From: Acidimicrobiaceae bacterium
GTDB taxonomy: Bacteria; Actinomycetota; Acidimicrobiia; Acidimicrobiales; RAAP-2
Reading direction: 5' to 3'
Assembly: GCA_003157945.1 (NCBI GenBank)
Contig: PMFY01000457.1
Coordinates: 1 to 9,573 of the forward strand
Length of the DNA stretch: 9,573 nt
Shown: positions 1 to 5,683 of the stretch, piece by piece
Numbering within the stretch: the first letter of the stretch is position 1
How the letters are laid out: every line of letters begins with the position of its first letter
Made by a program: the position numbers and the translations under genes
The notes under the pieces: model-generated
Database searches by the model: none
Seen by the model: the letters and a program-made list of their open reading frames with translations, nothing else
What the model was told of the DNA's origin: nothing

Positions 1-2635
1 CGTTCATGGCCTGGCGCTCGGCGGCCTGGCGGACCTGGTGGTTGGACGACACCAGATCCGGTAGCGGGCGCCGCCTCCCGAACGAGGTGACGGTGTAGCC
101 GTTGGCCCGGGCCTCGGCGACCGCGCGCTCCATGTAGGCCTGGACCGAGGGGAAGGCGCCGAAGAAGGCGTCCAGGATGCCCTTGGCCTCCTCGACCGGC
201 ACGCCGAGCCGTTGGGCCAGTCCGTAGGACTCCATGCCGTAGGCCAGTCCGTAGGAGACCATCTTGGCGGTCGACCGCTGCTCGTGGGTGACGGCGTCAC
301 GATCGACCCCGAACACCCGGGCGGCGACGGTGCGGTGGATGTCCTCGCCGGCGGCGAAGGCCGCCGTGAGCCCCGGGTCGCCCGAGAGGTGGGCGATGGC
401 CCGGAGCTCGACCTGGTCGTAGTCGGCCACCAGCAGGCGCCGCCCGGCCGACGGCACGAAGGCCTCGCGGAAGCGTCGGCCCTCGTCGGTGCGAACGGGG
501 ATGTTGTGCAGGTTGGGACGGTCCGACGACAGCCGGCCCGTCCGGGCCACGGTCTGGCGGAACGTGGCGTGGATGCGCCCGTCGGGGGCCACCTCGGCGG
601 CGAGCGTCTCCCCGTAGGTGGAGCGGAGCTTCTCCACCTCGCGGTAGCGCAGCAGCACCTCGATGATGGGGTGCTGGCCGCGCAGCGACTCGAGGGTCCG
701 GGCGTCGGTCGAGTAGCCGGTCTTGGTCTTCCGCCCGGGCTTCAGACCCAGGTCGTCGTAGAGCACGGTCCGCAGCTGCTTGACCGAGTTGACGTTGAAG
801 GGGGTGCCGGCCAGCTCGTGCATGGTGGACTCGAGCGACTCGCACTCCGCCGTCAGTCCCACGGCGATGGCGCGCAGCACCTCCCGGTCGACCGGGATGC
901 CCACGACCTCCATGCGGGCGAGCACCCGCACGAGCGGTCGCTCCATGTCCTGGAACAGGGCGCCTTCGCCGATGTCGGCCAGGGCCTGCTGCAGCGGCTC
1001 ACGCAGGCGGGCCAGCACGGCCGCCAGGCGCACGACGCCCAGTCCGGTGTGATCGAGTCCCGAGGTGTCGGTCCCGTCGCCCTCGTCGCCGGCCTCCTCG
1101 AGCAGGAAGGCTCCCTGGCCCTTGGCCCCCGTCCCGTCGTCGACGGAGACACCGAGGTACCGGGGTGCCAGGTCGGACAGGCGGTAGCGGTCGTCGGACG
1201 GGTCGAGCAGGTAGGCGGCCACGGCGGTGTCCATGGCGAGGCCGGTGATGTCGACGCCGAGGGGCAGGAGGGTCCGCATCAGCTCCTTGGCGTCGTGGGC
1301 CACCACACCCACGCCGTCCCGCCCGAGCCCCGACGCCAGGGTCGCCAGCACCCGGGGCTCGGCCACCAGGTGGCCGCCCGCGTGCGGCCCCAGGAAGACG
1401 GCAGGAGACGGGGAGGCGTCCCCCGCCGCGGCCTCGACCACCAGGGCGAGGGCCAGGAGCGGGGTCCGGCCCGCATCTCCCTCCCAACCCGCGGCGAGGG
1501 CGACGTTTCCGGTTCCCGACCGGACGGCCGCGAACAGGTCCTCCAGGTCCGAGCAGGCGCCGTCGACGTCGGCGGGCACGGCGCACGTCGGGGCGGCCAG
1601 CCACGCCGGTCCGTCCTCGGGACCCACCGGCGGCGCCTCGGCCTCGGGCCCACCACCCTCGACCGACCAGGCCCCGCCTCCGCCGCCGTAGCCGCCCGCA
1701 CCGGGTGCGCCGAGCAGACCGTCGCGCATGGCCGACTCGAAGCGGGTCCAGGCACCCTTCATCTCCAGGGAGGCGAACGCGGCACGGGCCTCCTCGAGGT
1801 CCCACCCGCCGAGCACCAGGTCGTCGACGTCGACGTCCAGCGGGACGTCGCGCACCAACGGGATCACCTCGGCGTTCTTCCGCACCCGCTCGACGTGCTC
1901 GGCCAGGTTCTGGCGCAGCTTCGGGGAGAGCGCGTCGAGGTGGGCGTAGAGCGTGTCGAGGTCGCCGTACTCGTTGATGAGCTTCGCCGCCGTCTTCTCC
2001 CCCACCCCGGGGACGCCGGGCAGGTTGTCGGACGGGTCGCCGCGCAGCGCGGCCAGCAGGGGGTACTTCGGCGGGAGCACCCCGGTCCGCTCCTCGATGC
2101 CGGCTTCGTCGTACAGGGCGTAGTCGCTGACACCCCGGCGGTTGTAGAGCACGCGAATGTAGGGGTCCTCGACCAGCTGGTACGAGTCGCGGTCCCCGGT
2201 GACGATGATGACCGGATGGCCGCGGTCCCGGGCCTCGGAGGCGAGAGTGGCCAGCACGTCGTCGGCCTCGAACCCCTCCGCTTCGACCACGGGGATGGCG
2301 AGTGCGTGGAGCACGTCGCGGATCATCTCGAACTGGGGCGGCAGATCGGCCGGGGTCTCGTCCCGGCCGCCCTTGTAGTCGTCCACGATCTCGTCCCGGA
2401 ACGTTCCGCCGGGCAGGTCGAAGGCGACGGCCAGGGCCGACGGCTGATGGTCCTTCACCAGGTTGAGCACCATGGAGGCGAAGCCGTGGACGGCGTTGGT
2501 CGTGACGCCGGCGCTCGTCTTGAGGGTGTCGGGCAGCGCGAAGTACGCCCGGAAGGCGAGGGACATGCCGTCGAGGAGGATGAGCGGGCGGCCTGCTCCC
2601 GCGCCTGCGGGTCCGGGAGTCGTGGTGGCGGGCAT
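1..2635 (-). CDS. polA: DNA polymerase I, C-terminally cut by the window edge
   Basis: Repair and Okazaki-fragment polymerase with a 5' nuclease. The 878 visible codons run off position 1. The 5' nuclease domain (about residues 17-300) keeps its metal ligands: D73 in FDLPGGTFR, E123/D125/D126 in EADDV, D148/D150 in TGDRD, and D200/D203 in GDPSDNLPGVPGVGEKT. A glycine-rich linker (about 309-335) follows. The 3'-5' exonuclease domain (about 345-540) is degenerate: the first Asp-x-Glu is replaced around GWEG (383-386) and the last Asp by Val, so proofreading is probably absent, as in mycobacterial and Taq enzymes. The polymerase domain has motif A DYDQVELR (D738) and motif B (R787, K791, Y795, Y799). 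Motif C (HDE) would lie outside the window. The ATG at 2635 is preceded by GGAG at 2650-2647 with 11-base spacing. The gene follows the response regulator by 18 bases, so the two probably form an operon. Identity is secure. Confidence 0.97.
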   Translation of the reverse strand, partial: MPATTTPGPAGAGAGRPLILLDGMSLAFRAYFALPDTLKTSAGVTTNAVHGFASMVLNLVKDHQPSALAVAFDLPGGTFRDEIVDDYKGGRDETPADLPPQFEMIRDVLHALAIPVVEAEGFEADDVLATLASEARDRGHPVIIVTGDRDSYQLVEDPYIRVLYNRRGVSDYALYDEAGIEERTGVLPPKYPLLAALRGDPSDNLPGVPGVGEKTAAKLINEYGDLDTLYAHLDALSPKLRQNLAEHVERVRKNAEVIPLVRDVPLDVDVDDLVLGGWDLEEARAAFASLEMKGAWTRFESAMRDGLLGAPGAGGYGGGGGAWSVEGGGPEAEAPPVGPEDGPAWLAAPTCAVPADVDGACSDLEDLFAAVRSGTGNVALAAGWEGDAGRTPLLALALVVEAAAGDASPSPAVFLGPHAGGHLVAEPRVLATLASGLGRDGVGVVAHDAKELMRTLLPLGVDITGLAMDTAVAAYLLDPSDDRYRLSDLAPRYLGVSVDDGTGAKGQGAFLLEEAGDEGDGTDTSGLDHTGLGVVRLAAVLARLREPLQQALADIGEGALFQDMERPLVRVLARMEVVGIPVDREVLRAIAVGLTAECESLESTMHELAGTPFNVNSVKQLRTVLYDDLGLKPGRKTKTGYSTDARTLESLRGQHPIIEVLLRYREVEKLRSTYGETLAAEVAPDGRIHATFRQTVARTGRLSSDRPNLHNIPVRTDEGRRFREAFVPSAGRRLLVADYDQVELRAIAHLSGDPGLTAAFAAGEDIHRTVAARVFGVDRDAVTHEQRSTAKMVSYGLAYGMESYGLAQRLGVPVEEAKGILDAFFGAFPSVQAYMERAVAEARANGYTVTSFGRRRPLPDLVSSNHQVRQAAERQAMN

Positions 2636-2653
2636 GGGGTGTTCCGCTCCGGC

Positions 2654-3268
2654 CTAGGGCTCGAGCGTCCCCTCGAGGACCTGCCGGGCCACGTCGACCA
2701 TGCGCGTCCGCGTCCCCATCGCCGTCTTCTGGATGTAGGTGAAGGCGTCGGACTCGCTCATGCCGTGCCGTTCCATCAGCACTCCCTTGGCCCCGTCCAC
2801 GAGCCGCCGGGTCTCCAGCTTGTCCTCGGCCATGCCCTGCTGGCCGACGATGCCGTCGGTGACCGCCTGGCGGGCCTCGGCGTCGATGGCCCACTCCTGC
2901 TCGCAGCGCGCCATGGCCTGGTCGATGGCCGGGATGAGCTCGATCCGCTGGAACGGCTTCACCAGATAGGCGGCCACTCCGGCGTCCCGGGCCTCGTCGA
3001 TGAGGTTGCGCTGACTGAACGCGGTCAGGATCAGGACGGCCACCTTGACGTCGAGGTCGCGGATGTCACGGGCGGCCTGGAGACCGTCGGCCCCGGGCAT
3101 CTTCACGTCGAGGATCACGAGGTCGGGCAGGTGGGCGCGCACCAGCTCGACGGCCTCATCGCCGCGACCGGTCTCCCCCACCACGTCGTACCCCTCGTCG
3201 AGGAGGATCTCCTTGAGGTCGAGCCGGATGATCGCCTCGTCCTCGGCGATGACCACTCGCCTGGTCAT
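2654..3268 (-). CDS. pdtaR: ANTAR-domain response regulator, PdtaR-like
   Basis: Cytoplasmic two-component response regulator of 204 residues, close in length to M. tuberculosis PdtaR (Rv1626). The receiver domain (3-120) has the acidic pair D10/E11, phospho-acceptor D54 in LVILDVKMPG, T82 and K104 in YLVKPF. The C-terminal ANTAR domain (about 145-200, around LVDGAKGVLMERHGMSESDAF) is an RNA-binding module that, in this family, acts on tandem hairpins to control transcription termination. The partner would be a PdtaS-type histidine kinase, which is not in this window. The ATG at 3268 is chosen over an upstream in-frame start because the receiver domain begins there and AAGGAG lies at 3284-3279, 10 bases away. 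The 166-base leader (3269-3434) shows no clear promoter. It lies 18 bases before polA; in M. tuberculosis pdtaR and polA are also close neighbours, which supports orthology. The symbol is assigned by domain order, length and this synteny. Confidence 0.92.
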   Translation of the reverse strand: MTRRVVIAEDEAIIRLDLKEILLDEGYDVVGETGRGDEAVELVRAHLPDLVILDVKMPGADGLQAARDIRDLDVKVAVLILTAFSQRNLIDEARDAGVAAYLVKPFQRIELIPAIDQAMARCEQEWAIDAEARQAVTDGIVGQQGMAEDKLETRRLVDGAKGVLMERHGMSESDAFTYIQKTAMGTRTRMVDVARQVLEGTLEP

Positions 3269-3434
3269 GGTGTCTTCGCTCCTTGCCACGGGTATGGGCG
3301 CTCCTGCCTGTGATCGGGATGGTTGCACCGGGATGTGACGCGACGTCCGGCTGCGGGGGACGGCGGCCCGGTCACCCCGGCACGACACGGGCCGTCGGTG
3401 ACGGGCCGCCCCCCATACTGCCCGACGGGAGACC

Positions 3435-3728
3435 TCAACCGGGTCCGACCACCAGTCGCTCGAGCAGATCGTCCTGGCGGCGCTCCAGGTCGGCGATCTG
3501 TTCGACGAGCGCCTGGCGGGTCCGCAGCATGGCGGTGGCCTGCCGGCTGGCCTCGTCGTGCTCCTTGGCCGCCACCGGCGTCTCGGCCACGAGGGCCCGG
3601 AGGCGGGTGTCATCGGCGATCTCGTTGACCACCACGAGCTGCTCGTCGAGGACGGCCAGTTCGCTCCGGGCGCGCACGAGCCGCTGATGGGCGTCGCTCA
3701 GGCGTCGTTCGATGGTGGTCCGGTGCAT
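3435..3728 (-). CDS. Small coiled-coil protein, unknown function
   Basis: A 97-residue, charged, wholly helical-looking protein that I do not recognise. Two heptad-patterned helices (about 3-40 and 52-92) with Leu/Val/Ile at a/d-like positions and many Glu/Arg suggest an antiparallel coiled-coil hairpin or a dimer. There is no signal peptide, membrane segment, cysteine or catalytic motif. It lies between menC (77 bases upstream) and the pdtaR-like gene (166 bases downstream) on the same strand. No Shine-Dalgarno site precedes the ATG at 3728; instead a TAGAAT -10 box ends 9 bases before it, which fits a leaderless mRNA. Coding is supported by the amphipathic pattern and by an open frame that fits neatly between its neighbours. 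It could be a regulator partner or structural protein; no function is claimed. Confidence 0.75.
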   Translation of the reverse strand: MHRTTIERRLSDAHQRLVRARSELAVLDEQLVVVNEIADDTRLRALVAETPVAAKEHDEASRQATAMLRTRQALVEQIADLERRQDDLLERLVVGPG

Positions 3729-3737
3729 GGGAGGGCA

Positions 3738-3743
3738 ATTCTA
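3738..3743 (-). promoter_or_regulatory. Candidate -10 box of the coiled-coil gene (leaderless)
   Basis: On the minus strand TAGAAT (5 of 6 to TATAAT) ends 9 bases before the ATG at 3728, so transcription would start at or within a base or two of the start codon. A weak -35 candidate TGGGAA (3766-3761, 3 of 6) lies 17 bases upstream. The absence of a Shine-Dalgarno sequence fits leaderless translation. Confidence 0.5.
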
Positions 3744-3805
3744 CGCACGCCGGGGGCGCGTTCCCACAGGAATTCCGGCAATCCCCGAATCCGCCCCCCG
3801 GGGGA

Positions 3806-5038
3806 TCACCGGAGACCTCCTCCGAAGGTGGCGTCCCGGACCAGCAGGGCGTCGACCGCACCCGGATCCGGAGCCGGCGCCACGCCCGGCCCCCGGTGCA
3901 CGGCGACCCGTCGGGCACCGTCGGACGGGTCGCGGGTGTCGGTCACCGGGTCGACGAGGTCGGCGGCCAGATAGGTCGGCGCCGGAGCGAGATCGCCGGG
4001 CAGCGTCGGGCCGGGGAGGGCGGCCAGGGCCGTCAGGACCTGCCGGGCGTAGCCGGACTCGAACATCCCGCCGACCCACCAGGGGACGCCGTGCGCACCG
4101 CACCAGTCGACGACGTCGAGGCACTCGGCGATCCCCCCGAGCCGGGACGGCTTGACGCAGACCACGGAACAGGCGTCGGTCGACACCGCCTCGACGACCT
4201 GGGCGGGCGATCCGAGAGACTCGTCGAGGCAGACCGGCGTGGTGAGTCGGGCGACGAGCGCACGGTGCCCGGCGAGGTCGTCGCGGCCGAGGGGCTGCTC
4301 GATGCAGAGCAGGCCGAGACGATCGAGTTCGTACAGGCCGTCGAGGGTGCCGGAACGGTAGGCCCCGTTGGCGTCGACCTGCACCGGGAGGGCCGTGGCC
4401 CCCCGTCCGCCGAGCGCGTCCACGAACAGCTGCTCCGTGCCGGGCGCCACCTTGACCTTGGCCCGTGCGTACCCCTCGTCCTGCAGCCTGTCGAGGTCCG
4501 CCACCAGCGAGTCGGTGGAGGTCGGCAGACCGAGGACGGCGCCCGGAACGACGTCCGACGCGGTGACGCCGAGCACGTCGGCGAGCGAGCGGCCGGCCGC
4601 CCGGAGGTGGGCGTCCCCGACGGCCATCTCGAGGGCGGACCAGGCCAGCGGCCAGCGGCCCCGGGCCACGTCGGCGGGGAGCGCACCCACCGACGGCACG
4701 GACCCGGTGCGCACCGCGGCCGCCAGCAGTGCCGGGAGCAGGACGTCGCGCAGTGCGGCGAACGCCGAGTCGACGTCTTCGGCGTCGTAGGTGGCGTCGG
4801 CCAGCGCCGCGCACTCACCCCAGCCGGCGACGGACGGGCCGTCTGCGGTGCGGCAGACGAGTTGCACCAGCACCAGTGGCCGATGGCGGTGCACGCCCCG
4901 TGCCGTGGCCAGCGGACGTCGGAACGGCAGGTCGACCTGCACCAGGCGGGCGGACTCGAGCCGTGATCCGGCCCCGGCGCCGAGCCCCCGCCAGGCGGCA
5001 CCGGTGGGTCCGGCCGCTGGTCCGGCGTGCTCGTCCAT
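3806..5038 (-). CDS. menC: o-Succinylbenzoate synthase (enolase superfamily)
   Basis: Dehydrates SHCHC to o-succinylbenzoate in menaquinone biosynthesis, in the cytoplasm. At 410 residues it is somewhat longer than the usual ~370 because of a low-complexity N-terminal stretch (1-26). A capping domain (about 27-150) precedes a TIM barrel with the expected residues: K194 and K196 in KVKV, metal ligands D222 (DANGAY), E247 (IEQP) and D272 (LDES), and general-base K296 (VKPSRLGG). The GMFESG loop (324-329) is typical of the OSBS/N-acylamino-acid racemase branch. The ATG at 5038 has no good Shine-Dalgarno; a TAGGCT -10 box ends 6 bases before it, so it may be leaderless. A GTG at residue 33 is a less likely start because it would remove the first strand of the cap. 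No other men gene is in view, so a promiscuous racemase or dipeptide epimerase cannot be excluded, but an actinobacterium needs MenC for its quinone. Confidence 0.87.
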   Translation of the reverse strand: MDEHAGPAAGPTGAAWRGLGAGAGSRLESARLVQVDLPFRRPLATARGVHRHRPLVLVQLVCRTADGPSVAGWGECAALADATYDAEDVDSAFAALRDVLLPALLAAAVRTGSVPSVGALPADVARGRWPLAWSALEMAVGDAHLRAAGRSLADVLGVTASDVVPGAVLGLPTSTDSLVADLDRLQDEGYARAKVKVAPGTEQLFVDALGGRGATALPVQVDANGAYRSGTLDGLYELDRLGLLCIEQPLGRDDLAGHRALVARLTTPVCLDESLGSPAQVVEAVSTDACSVVCVKPSRLGGIAECLDVVDWCGAHGVPWWVGGMFESGYARQVLTALAALPGPTLPGDLAPAPTYLAADLVDPVTDTRDPSDGARRVAVHRGPGVAPAPDPGAVDALLVRDATFGGGLR

Positions 5039-5044
5039 GGTCGG

Positions 5045-5050
5045 AGCCTA
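5045..5050 (-). promoter_or_regulatory. Candidate -10 box of menC (leaderless)
   Basis: TAGGCT on the minus strand (fits TANNNT) ends 6 bases before the menC ATG at 5038. This places the likely transcription start on the A of the start codon. No good -35 hexamer is seen 17-18 bases further up; that position is covered by the inverted repeat at 5068-5089. Confidence 0.4.
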
Positions 5051-5067
5051 CGGTTCGCATGCCTTCC

Positions 5068-5089
5068 GGGTGCATCCGCCGTTGCACCC
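5068..5089. promoter_or_regulatory. Inverted repeat over the menC -35 region, possible operator
   Basis: GGGTGCA (5068-5074) and TGCACCC (5083-5089) are perfect 7-base inverted arms separated by 8 bases. The dyad starts 18 bases upstream of the presumed menC -10 box, over the -35 region, which is a typical operator position for a dimeric regulator. It could alternatively be a DNA or RNA hairpin of no regulatory use. The binding protein is not identifiable. Confidence 0.4.
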
Positions 5090-5142
5090 CACGGACGACG
5101 TCCGACCGGCGGACGGACGAGCGGTTTCTTGGGCAACAGGTA

Positions 5143-5171
5143 TGGTCATCGGGCACTTCGTCCGGTATGGT
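5143..5171 (+). promoter_or_regulatory. Candidate sigma-A-type promoter, plus strand
   Basis: TGGTCA (5143-5148, 4 of 6 to TTGACA) and TATGGT (5166-5171, 4 of 6 to TATAAT) are separated by exactly 17 bases, predicting a start near 5178. No gene begins soon after; the transcript would run into the hairpin at 5230-5259. The octamer GGTATGGT occurs twice here (5139-5146 and 5164-5171), 25 bases apart. Confidence 0.35.
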
Positions 5172-5229
5172 GACAGCAGTCGCTCATGTGTCCGGGTTCC
5201 GCCACCCGTCGACCCGAGCGAGGTAACAC

Positions 5230-5259
5230 CGCCAGCCCCCTCCCGCCAGGGGGCTGGCG
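5230..5259. other. Strong 12-bp hairpin with 6-base loop
   Basis: A perfect inverted repeat: arms 5230-5241 and 5248-5259 pair over 12 bases, mostly G-C, around the loop CCCGCC (5242-5247). No T tract follows on either strand, so it is not a classical intrinsic terminator, though many high-GC terminators lack a good T tract. No gene ends here on either strand. Taken with the candidate promoter at 5143-5171 it could end a short RNA of about 80 bases. It may also be an intergenic repeat element. Confidence 0.6.
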
Positions 5260-5326
5260 CGCCCCGACGCCGGTATGCCCGACCGGATCCTCGAGTCACA
5301 CATACGTTTCACCGATGGGAAGGTGT

Positions 5327-5377
5327 CGGCTGTCCAGCCGTGGTCCCACCGTCGAGGACCACGGCCCGGACGTCCGG
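5327..5377. other. Cluster of overlapping dyads in the menC-tRNA spacer
   Basis: Three dyads lie together. A small hairpin CGGCT/AGCCG (5327-5331 with 5336-5340) shares its right arm with a 10-bp hairpin (5337-5346 with 5356-5365, loop of 9), so the two are mutually exclusive as RNA. They are followed by the 12-base perfect palindrome CCGGACGTCCGG (5366-5377). This resembles a structured leader or attenuator, but no gene other than the tRNA at 5538 follows. Apart from these sites, the hairpin at 5230-5259 and the promoter candidates, I see nothing convincing in 5039-5537. Confidence 0.45.
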
Positions 5378-5484
5378 CGACCCACCACCGGTCGCGTCGG
5401 ATTCGTCGGATACCCTGTCCCACCTTGACCGGCTGGCGCTCCATCACCCCGGACGGGACGCCTCCGGTGCCCGGCCGACAGTGG

Positions 5485-5513
5485 GTGACGGTGGGCCGGA
5501 CCGACGTCAGGAT
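5485..5513 (+). promoter_or_regulatory. Candidate promoter of the tRNA-Leu gene
   Basis: GTGACG (5485-5490, 4 of 6 to the -35 consensus) and CAGGAT (5508-5513, 3 of 6 to the -10 consensus) are separated by 17 bases. Transcription would start near 5520, about 18 bases before the mature tRNA 5' end. The match is modest; a TTGACC at 5425-5430 has a better hexamer but no -10 at the right distance. Confidence 0.3.
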
Positions 5514-5537
5514 GTCGGAGCGGACCAGCTCCGGCGA

Positions 5538-5620
5538 GCCCGGGTGGCGGAATGGCAGACGCGGTGGACTCAAAATCCACTATCCGAAAGGGTGTGCGGG
5601 TTCGACTCCCGCCCCGGGCA
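5538..5620 (+). tRNA. tRNA-Leu, anticodon CAA
   Basis: A class II tRNA reading UUG codons. The acceptor stem GCCCGGG (5538-5544) pairs with CCCGGGC (5613-5619), and A5620 is the discriminator. The anticodon stem GTGGA/TCCAC encloses the loop CTCAAAA, giving anticodon CAA. A long variable arm follows, as expected for leucine. The T arm is GCGGG-TTCGACT-CCCGC (5596-5612). The CCA end is not encoded (CGC follows), so it must be added by tRNA nucleotidyltransferase. Confidence 0.97.
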
Positions 5621-5683
5621 CGCAGCGGACGGCCCCGCTCGGACGCCGCTCGTGTTCCGGGCGGAATCTGCCGATGCGACGGG

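Noticed and set aside
999..2894. 631-codon minus-strand open frame overlapping polA
   Set aside because: It is in another frame of the same strand as polA and pdtaR, with an Arg/Gly/Pro-rich product; the true frames carry all the family motifs.
212..3313. 1033-codon open frame on the plus strand across polA and pdtaR
   Set aside because: It lies antisense to two firmly identified genes and exists because high GC at third positions suppresses stops on the opposite strand; the product is low in complexity, rich in Gly/Val/His/Arg, with no recognisable domain.
3781..3806. C/G-run dyad just after menC as an intrinsic terminator
   Set aside because: The CCCCCCGGGGG core has no loop and no T tract follows; it is more likely GC-rich sequence overlapping the next gene's promoter region.
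3806..4966. Other-frame open readings across menC on both strands
   Set aside because: Arg/Pro- or Gly/Val-rich shadows; only the 410-codon minus frame carries the enolase-superfamily residues.
5048..5299. Minus-strand frame whose product contains GGTRTHERLL
   Set aside because: This pattern resembles the spurious proteins read through tRNA-like sequence, so I looked for a second tRNA here. The CGGGT/ACCCG pair at about 5194-5209 has a 6-base loop without TTCRA and no matching acceptor or anticodon arms, so no tRNA is called and the frame is not coding.
5230..5365. Tandem hairpins as an ANTAR (PdtaR) target RNA
   Set aside because: ANTAR targets have two hairpins with 6-base loops carrying A at position 1 and G at position 4; the loops here (CCCGCC and a 9-base loop) do not match.
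5552..5683. N-terminal extension of the permease-like protein
   Set aside because: The first start lies inside the tRNA; the added 44 residues are a translation of tRNA and spacer. The GTG at 5684 is used.
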